DNA of 64,000 nucleotides from Nocardia flavorosea (GTDB taxonomy: Bacteria; Actinomycetota; Actinomycetes; Mycobacteriales; Mycobacteriaceae): assembly GCF_015477805.1 (NCBI RefSeq), contig NZ_JADLQL010000005.1:310001-374000 (forward strand), given 5' to 3'. The translations under genes and the position numbers were made by a program. The notes beneath the pieces are model-generated. The model saw only the letters and a program-made list of their open reading frames with translations. It did not search any database and was not told the DNA's origin. This document shows, piece by piece, positions 59,744 through 64,000 of this stretch (position 1 is the stretch's first letter; every line of letters begins with the position of its first letter).

Positions 59744-60139
59744 CTATCCGGCGTCGACCGGGATCAGCGTGCCGACGATCCATTCGTGACCGAACGGGTC
59801 CCGCACTCGGCCCTGTCGCGCCCCGTACGGACGGTCCGCGACCTCGTAGACGATCTCTCCGCCGGCCGCGGCCATCCGTTCGGCGAGCCGGTCGGGGTCG
59901 TCGGCCACCACCGTGAGCAGCAGGCCGCGGCCGCCGAGCCGCAGGGGGTCCTTGTCGACTTCGTCGGCATCCTTCAGTTCGAACCGTGCCCCGCAGGGCA
60001 GCCCGAGTTCGGCGAAGACGACTCGCCCGCCGGCCTCGTCGCGCCGGCGGAGTACGGCGTCGAAAACTTCGCTGTAGTAGCGGATGGCCTTATCGGCTCC
60101 CTCGACGACCAGTTTCGGGGTGATCTGCTCGATAACCAT
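59744..60139 (-). CDS. VOC-superfamily (glyoxalase/PhnB-like) protein
   Basis: This 131-residue protein has the paired beta-alpha-beta modules of the vicinal oxygen chelate fold: TPKLVVEGADKAIRYYSEVF at the start and DPFGHEWIVGTLI at the end, with a PhnB-type loop in between. Members are dioxygenases, isomerases or resistance proteins. A metal ligand glutamate is present in GHEW, but the others are not certain, so it may be non-enzymatic. It is the gene downstream of the AraC regulator on the same strand. Confidence 0.82.
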   Translation of the reverse strand: MVIEQITPKLVVEGADKAIRYYSEVFDAVLRRRDEAGGRVVFAELGLPCGARFELKDADEVDKDPLRLGGRGLLLTVVADDPDRLAERMAAAGGEIVYEVADRPYGARQGRVRDPFGHEWIVGTLIPVDAG

Positions 60140-60194
60140 GAAGCGAGTATGGGCAGCCGCGATGACCGGCGGCTTGGAGATTTGTCGCCGGTGC

Positions 60195-61127
60195 TCAGAA
60201 ACTCGCGACCTTGCCGCGGAAATCGCTGGGTCGCAACCCGCGGTGCCGTTTGAAGGCGGCGCTGAAACCGAACGCGTCCGCGTAGCCGACGGCCTTCGCC
60301 ACCTGTGCGACCGTGAGATCGCGATCGGCCAGGAGTTCTTCGGCTTCGTCCATCCGGCATTCGGTCAGGTAGGCCAGTGGTGACTGGCCCATGACGTCGG
60401 TGAAACGTTTGGCGAACAATGCCCGGGACACACCGGCTTTCGCGGCCAGAGACGCGACCGTCCAACTCGCAGCGGGGCGGCTGTGCATGGCCTCCAAGGC
60501 AGGGCCGACCACCGGGTCGGCGGGGCCGCGATACCAGCCCGGGGCGGCGGCGTCCTGACCGTCGAACCAGTCGCGCAGCGTGCAAACCAGTGCCCAGTCG
60601 AGCAGGCGGTCCATCATGGCCTGGGCGCCGGCGGGGCGGGCGGCGGCGTCGGCGGCGACGGAGGACATCCAGGCGCAGGTCTCGGCATCGTCGGTCACCA
60701 CCAGGACGGCGGGTAACGCTCGCAGGAGGCGTTCGTGGCGGCGGCCCGAGGCACGGTAGGCGCCGACGATCAACGCGGTTTCGCCGGCCGCATCGTTCCC
60801 CCAGCGCCCTTCGCCCAAGGCGGCTTCGCATTTCGGTTCTTCGAGGAAGCAGGCGATCTCGTATTCGGTGTGCGGGAGCGTGACCGAACCGGCGCGGTCG
60901 GCGAGCAGGAAGGGTTCGTTACCACGCACCACCGCGGTGTCCCCGGCGGAGATCCCGCGCTCGGTGCCGTCGGGCAGTAGCAGCGTGCCGCCGCCGCGCA
61001 GTACGGTCATCATCGTCAACGGTGCGCGGTCGGCGAACCGGATGGTCCACGGCGCTTCCAGCACCGCGTGGGTGAGTACGGCGCCTTCGGCCCGGATTCC
61101 GCCCAGCAGTGTGCTCAAGGGGTCCAC
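60195..61127 (-). CDS. AraC-family regulator with cupin-type sensor domain
   Basis: This is a protein of 310 residues. The N-terminal AraC_binding/cupin_6 domain (APWTIRFADRAPLTMMTVLR, GGTLLLPDGTERGISAGDTA) is followed by the double helix-turn-helix (WTVASLAAKAGVSRALFAKR and TVAQVAKAVGYADAFGFSAA, ending RHRGLRPSDFR). The GTG at 61127 is chosen because it begins the domain; the upstream extension runs into the divergent promoter. This subfamily (AraC_N/cupin_6) often regulates neighbouring oxidoreductases, here the divergent quinone reductase. Confidence 0.9.
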   Translation of the reverse strand: MDPLSTLLGGIRAEGAVLTHAVLEAPWTIRFADRAPLTMMTVLRGGGTLLLPDGTERGISAGDTAVVRGNEPFLLADRAGSVTLPHTEYEIACFLEEPKCEAALGEGRWGNDAAGETALIVGAYRASGRRHERLLRALPAVLVVTDDAETCAWMSSVAADAAARPAGAQAMMDRLLDWALVCTLRDWFDGQDAAAPGWYRGPADPVVGPALEAMHSRPAASWTVASLAAKAGVSRALFAKRFTDVMGQSPLAYLTECRMDEAEELLADRDLTVAQVAKAVGYADAFGFSAAFKRHRGLRPSDFRGKVASF

Positions 61128-61166
61128 ATCGCCGAGCGTAGACGAACTCCTATCGAATGTGGATCT

Positions 61167-61185
61167 TCGTCCATAGATCGTCCAT
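61167..61185. promoter_or_regulatory. Direct repeats, probable AraC sites
   Basis: TCGTCCAT occurs at 61167-61174 and 61178-61185, 11 bases apart, one helical turn, between the divergent AraC and reductase genes. AraC monomers bind such direct repeats. Confidence 0.55.
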
Positions 61186-61248
61186 CCGATTCCGGGTGAA
61201 ATAGAACCGACCGAACAGCCGAGAAATCGGATCACCCTGGAGGATTCC

Positions 61249-61941
61249 GTGTCATCTACCGCGCTTGCGGACACCGCGACCACCCGCACCGCACTGGTCG
61301 TCGTCGCCCACCCCCGACCCGACTCGCTGACCGCCCATATCTCCCGGCTCACCACCCGCCGGCTCACCGCCGCGGGTTACCGGATCGATCTGCTCGACCT
61401 GAACGCCGAGAATTTCGATCCCCGAATGACCGATGCCGACCTCCCCGACTGGAACAACCGGGACAAGACCTACTCCCCCGAGGTCGAAAGCCATATGCGC
61501 CGCATTCTCGCCGCCGATGTGATCGTCGCGGTGTTCCCGGTGTACTGGATGCAGGTTCCGGCGATCCTCAAAGGCTGGATCGACCGCGTGTGGAACTACG
61601 GGTTCGCCTATGGTCGCAGCAAGCCCCGGCTGGCAGGTAAGCGGATGCTGTGGCTCGGGCTCGCCGGCGCGGCGGACGACGATGATGTGGTCGGCCTGAT
61701 GCAGCAGGCGCTGAGCGCGCAACTCGACGACGGTATCGCCTACTACTGCGGCCTGACGCATTCGTCGGTGGGACTGCTGGCCGGCGCGGAGGAGAAGCCG
61801 CAGCGACTCGACGCCGAGGGCAATCTCCTACTCGACGAAGCCCTGACCGGAGCCACGCGCGCCGCCCATTACGAGGCACTGGAACGCCGAGCCATCGGGT
61901 TCGTCGACGAATTGCTGGCGACTGCCCGGATAGCGGTCTGA
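61249..61941 (+). CDS. NAD(P)H:quinone reductase (flavodoxin fold, MdaB/NQO-like)
   Basis: This 230-residue protein has the flavodoxin-like N-terminus ALVVVAHPRPDSLTAHISRL, FPVYWMQVPAILKGWIDRVW (the flavin-contacting FP.yW..PA..K.wid segment) and GYGFAYG-type loops. It is a two-electron quinone or nitro-compound reductase using FAD or FMN in the cytosol. GTG 61249 has GGAGG eight bases upstream. It is divergent from, and probably induced by, the AraC protein. Confidence 0.9.
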   Translation: MSSTALADTATTRTALVVVAHPRPDSLTAHISRLTTRRLTAAGYRIDLLDLNAENFDPRMTDADLPDWNNRDKTYSPEVESHMRRILAADVIVAVFPVYWMQVPAILKGWIDRVWNYGFAYGRSKPRLAGKRMLWLGLAGAADDDDVVGLMQQALSAQLDDGIAYYCGLTHSSVGLLAGAEEKPQRLDAEGNLLLDEALTGATRAAHYEALERRAIGFVDELLATARIAV

Positions 61942-62135
61942 CGGCCCGGGCGTCCGAGGTGCCGTCCGGATCGTACGCTGCTGGTAGCCGGCGTCACATC
62001 CGCCGCGGAAATAGCGGACGCATCGGCGTGGTTGAACCCCGGTGCCGGCGTCCGAACAGCCCCGGGCCGCACCCCTTCGTCGCTACGAGCGACCACTCGC
62101 CGAGAGGCGCTTGTGGGACGCCGACCTTTTGCCGA

Positions 62136-62164
62136 ACGCCGCCGAGCCCAGCGCTCGGCGGCGT
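62136..62164 (+). terminator. Hairpin terminator upstream of sulP
   Basis: ACGCCGCCGAGC pairs perfectly with GCTCGGCGGCGT around a 5-base loop, followed by TTCG. It ends transcription from the reductase side. The remaining gap 61942-62135 holds nothing else. Confidence 0.65.
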
Positions 62165-62234
62165 TTCGCATTCCGCTGCCCGGCCGCCCGCGCCTCCGGC
62201 ACATGAGGGGTGGGCCACTTTTCCGACACCGGGC

Positions 62235-62265
62235 TTGCAAACCTACCCTCCCGTAAGGGTAGATT
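62235..62265 (+). promoter_or_regulatory. MerR-type promoter of the sulP operon
   Basis: A -35 TTGCAA (62235-62240) and a -10 TAGATT (62260-62265) are separated by 19 bases instead of 17. The palindrome CTACCCT-N6-AGGGTAG (62243-62262) lies in the spacer. Long spacers with a centred palindrome are the mark of MerR-activated promoters. A merR gene follows sulP. Confidence 0.75.
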
Positions 62266-62420
62266 CGTGGTCGCCGCAGTGGTTGCCGATCATCGATGCC
62301 CGGCCATGCGGCCGGTAGTCGGCCCGCACCAGTCCACCCACTCGGCTTCGCCTACAGAATTCCGCGCGGCGACCGTATTCGCCCGCGCACTCGCGTGTCC
62401 TATGAACGGAGTCACCGACA

Positions 62421-63926
62421 GTGCCGACGACACAGCGGTCCGACACCCCCGCCATCTCGGTGGCGGCGGCGCTGCGCAACCCGAAACGAATCCGGACAGA
62501 GGTACTGGCCGGCCTCGTCGTAGCGCTGGCGCTGATTCCCGAGGCGATCTCGTTCTCGATCATCGCGGGCGTCGATCCCCGAGTGGGATTGTTCGCCTCG
62601 TTCACCATGGCGGTCACCATCGCGATCACCGGCGGCCGGCCCGCCATGATCTCGGCGGCGACGGGTGCGGTCGCGCTGGTCGTCGCGCCGGTGGTGCGGG
62701 ACCACGGACTCGACTACCTGATCGCGACCGTGCTCCTCGCGGGACTGTTCCAGGTGGCGCTCAGCGTCGCGGGAGTGGCGAAGCTGATGCGGTTCATACC
62801 GCGCAGCGTCATGGTCGGGTTCGTGAACGCGCTGGCGATCCTGATCTTGCTCGCCCAGTTGCCGCATCTGATCGGGGTGCCGTGGCTGGTCTATCCGATG
62901 ATCGCGGTGGGGCTGGCGATCATCGTGGGACTGCCGAAACTCACCACCGCCGTCCCGGCGCCGCTGGTGGCGATCATCGTGCTCACCACGGTCACGCTGG
63001 TGTTCGCGCTGCACGTGCCGAATGTCGGCGACGAAGGCGAACTGCCGTCGAGCCTGCCGATTCCGCTGCTGCCGGATGTGCCGCTCACGCTGGAAACACT
63101 GCGCATCATCGCCCCGTACGCGCTGGCGATGGCGCTGGTGGGCCTGCTGGAATCACTGCTCACGGCCAAACTCGTCGACGACATCACCGACACCCATTCG
63201 GACAAGACCCGCGAAGGCTGGGGACAGGGCGTCGCGAATATCGTGACCGGATTCTTCGGCGGTATGGGCGGTTGCGCCATGATCGGCCAGACCATGATCA
63301 ATGTGAAGGCATCCGGCGCCCGCACCCGCATCTCCACCTTCCTCGCCGGTGCGTTCCTGCTGATCCTGGTCGTCGGACTCGGCGGGCTGGTCGCGCAGAT
63401 TCCGATGGCGGCGCTGGTCGCGGTCATGATCATGGTGTCGGTCGGCACCATGGACTGGCATTCGATCGCACCGGCCACGCTGCGCCGGATGCCGATCGCG
63501 GAAACCACCGTCATGCTGGTGACCGTCGGCGTCACCGTTGCCACCCACAACCTCGCCTACGGAGTGATCGTCGGGGTGCTCACCGCGATGGTGGCGTTCG
63601 CGCACCGGGTCGCGCATTTCACCGAGGTCGCGCCGGACACCACGGCCGGAACCGACGGCGACACCCGCGTCTACAAGGTCCGCGGGGAACTGTTCTTCGC
63701 CTCCAGCAACGACCTCGTCTATCAGTTCGACTACGCCGGCGACCCACCCAATATCGTGATCGATATGTCCGATACACATATCTGGGACGCCTCCACCGTC
63801 GCCGCCCTCGATGCCATCACCACCAAATACGCGGCCAAGGGGAAACGCGTGGAGATTCTCGGTTTGAACGCGGCGTCGGTGGCCCGGCACCAGCAGCTGT
63901 CCGGCCATCTGGCCGGCGCCCACTGA
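62421..63926 (+). CDS. SulP-family anion transporter with STAS domain
   Basis: This 501-residue protein has the SulP N-terminal signature region (EVLAGLVVALALIPEAISFS), 10-12 membrane helices, and the family phrase FFGGMGGCAMIGQTMINVKA. A C-terminal cytoplasmic STAS domain spans about 410-495 (VYKVRGELFFASSNDLVYQF, IVIDMSDTHIWDASTVAALD). SulP proteins carry sulfate, bicarbonate or other anions. GTG 62421 starts it, with a leader of about 150 bases after the MerR-type promoter. Its stop is one base before the merR start codon, so the two form an operon. Confidence 0.92.
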   Translation: MPTTQRSDTPAISVAAALRNPKRIRTEVLAGLVVALALIPEAISFSIIAGVDPRVGLFASFTMAVTIAITGGRPAMISAATGAVALVVAPVVRDHGLDYLIATVLLAGLFQVALSVAGVAKLMRFIPRSVMVGFVNALAILILLAQLPHLIGVPWLVYPMIAVGLAIIVGLPKLTTAVPAPLVAIIVLTTVTLVFALHVPNVGDEGELPSSLPIPLLPDVPLTLETLRIIAPYALAMALVGLLESLLTAKLVDDITDTHSDKTREGWGQGVANIVTGFFGGMGGCAMIGQTMINVKASGARTRISTFLAGAFLLILVVGLGGLVAQIPMAALVAVMIMVSVGTMDWHSIAPATLRRMPIAETTVMLVTVGVTVATHNLAYGVIVGVLTAMVAFAHRVAHFTEVAPDTTAGTDGDTRVYKVRGELFFASSNDLVYQFDYAGDPPNIVIDMSDTHIWDASTVAALDAITTKYAAKGKRVEILGLNAASVARHQQLSGHLAGAH

Positions 63927-63927
63927 G

Positions 63928-64000
63928 ATGAACGGCGGGGACTACCTGCAGATCGGGCAGGTCGCGGAACGAACCGAGCTCTCGCTCAAAACCATCCGCC
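63928..64000 (+). CDS. MerR-family regulator (3' end outside window)
   Basis: Only the first 24 residues are visible: YLQIGQVAERTELSLKTIR is the start of the MerR winged-helix DNA-binding domain. It begins one base after the sulP stop and is co-transcribed with it. It presumably acts on the 19-bp-spacer promoter at 62235. The effector domain is outside the window. Confidence 0.85.
   Translation, partial: MNGGDYLQIGQVAERTELSLKTIR

Overview
The window reads as chromosomal DNA of a mycolic-acid actinomycete, most likely Nocardia or a close relative. The evidence is the very high GC content, the many GTG starts, an antigen-85-like secreted esterase, an oxyR/ahpC/ahpD locus with the mycobacterial cysteine pattern, F420-type oxidoreductases, WXG100/type VII secretion cargo, and the actinobacterial families DUF3558, DUF3048 and DUF574. 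This assignment is an inference; no rRNA or tRNA gene is present to confirm it.

Positions 1-22 kb look like ordinary chromosome. They hold many small regulator/target pairs: MarR with an MFS pump, OxyR with AhpC/AhpD, TetR with an SGNH hydrolase, LysR with an MFS pump, and TetR with an alpha/beta hydrolase. Several have clear palindromic operators. The standout here is a four-gene operon at 12.6-9.6 kb (minus strand) in which every junction is a 4-base ATGA/GTGA overlap: an Lgt-like lipid transferase homologue lacking the family's histidine, a small membrane protein, a COG1964/tetraether-synthase-like radical SAM enzyme, and a second small membrane protein. It is a candidate for unusual lipid or lipoprotein chemistry.

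Positions 22-56 kb are an accessory, conflict-type island. It contains a Ser/Thr kinase; a type I restriction locus reduced to hsdR plus the last third of hsdS, with no hsdM in view; and a type VII toxin unit (two WXG100-like proteins, a toxin, an immunity candidate) bracketed by direct repeats derived from WD40 and NIPSNAP gene debris. Further toxin debris follows (amidase fragment, nonsense-mutated WXG100 gene), then a 5.8-kb multi-domain toxin gene with its YbaB and WXG100 partners and a tail of immunity-like genes. Next come a PycTM-like membrane protein and a convergent operon Crp-like regulator > class III cyclase-like protein > NTPase > SPFH-like protein. The cyclase and the NTPase share an almost identical 18-residue Gly/Asn-rich motif that resembles amyloid-type signalling motifs. 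Positions 48.5-52.7 kb are a gene graveyard: a frameshifted duplicate of the DUF3048 lipoprotein gene, a frameshifted DUF1998/DrmA-DruE-like helicase, and two truncated DUF4352-like genes.

Positions 53-64 kb return to ordinary genes: an MFS pump, the intact DUF3048 lipoprotein, a DUF574 methyltransferase coupled to a GntR regulator, OsmC, a 22-residue ORF behind a perfect Shine-Dalgarno sequence, a small secreted protein, a VOC protein, AraC divergent from a quinone reductase, and a SulP transporter followed by a MerR gene that runs off the window. A MerR-style promoter with a 19-bp spacer lies upstream of sulP.
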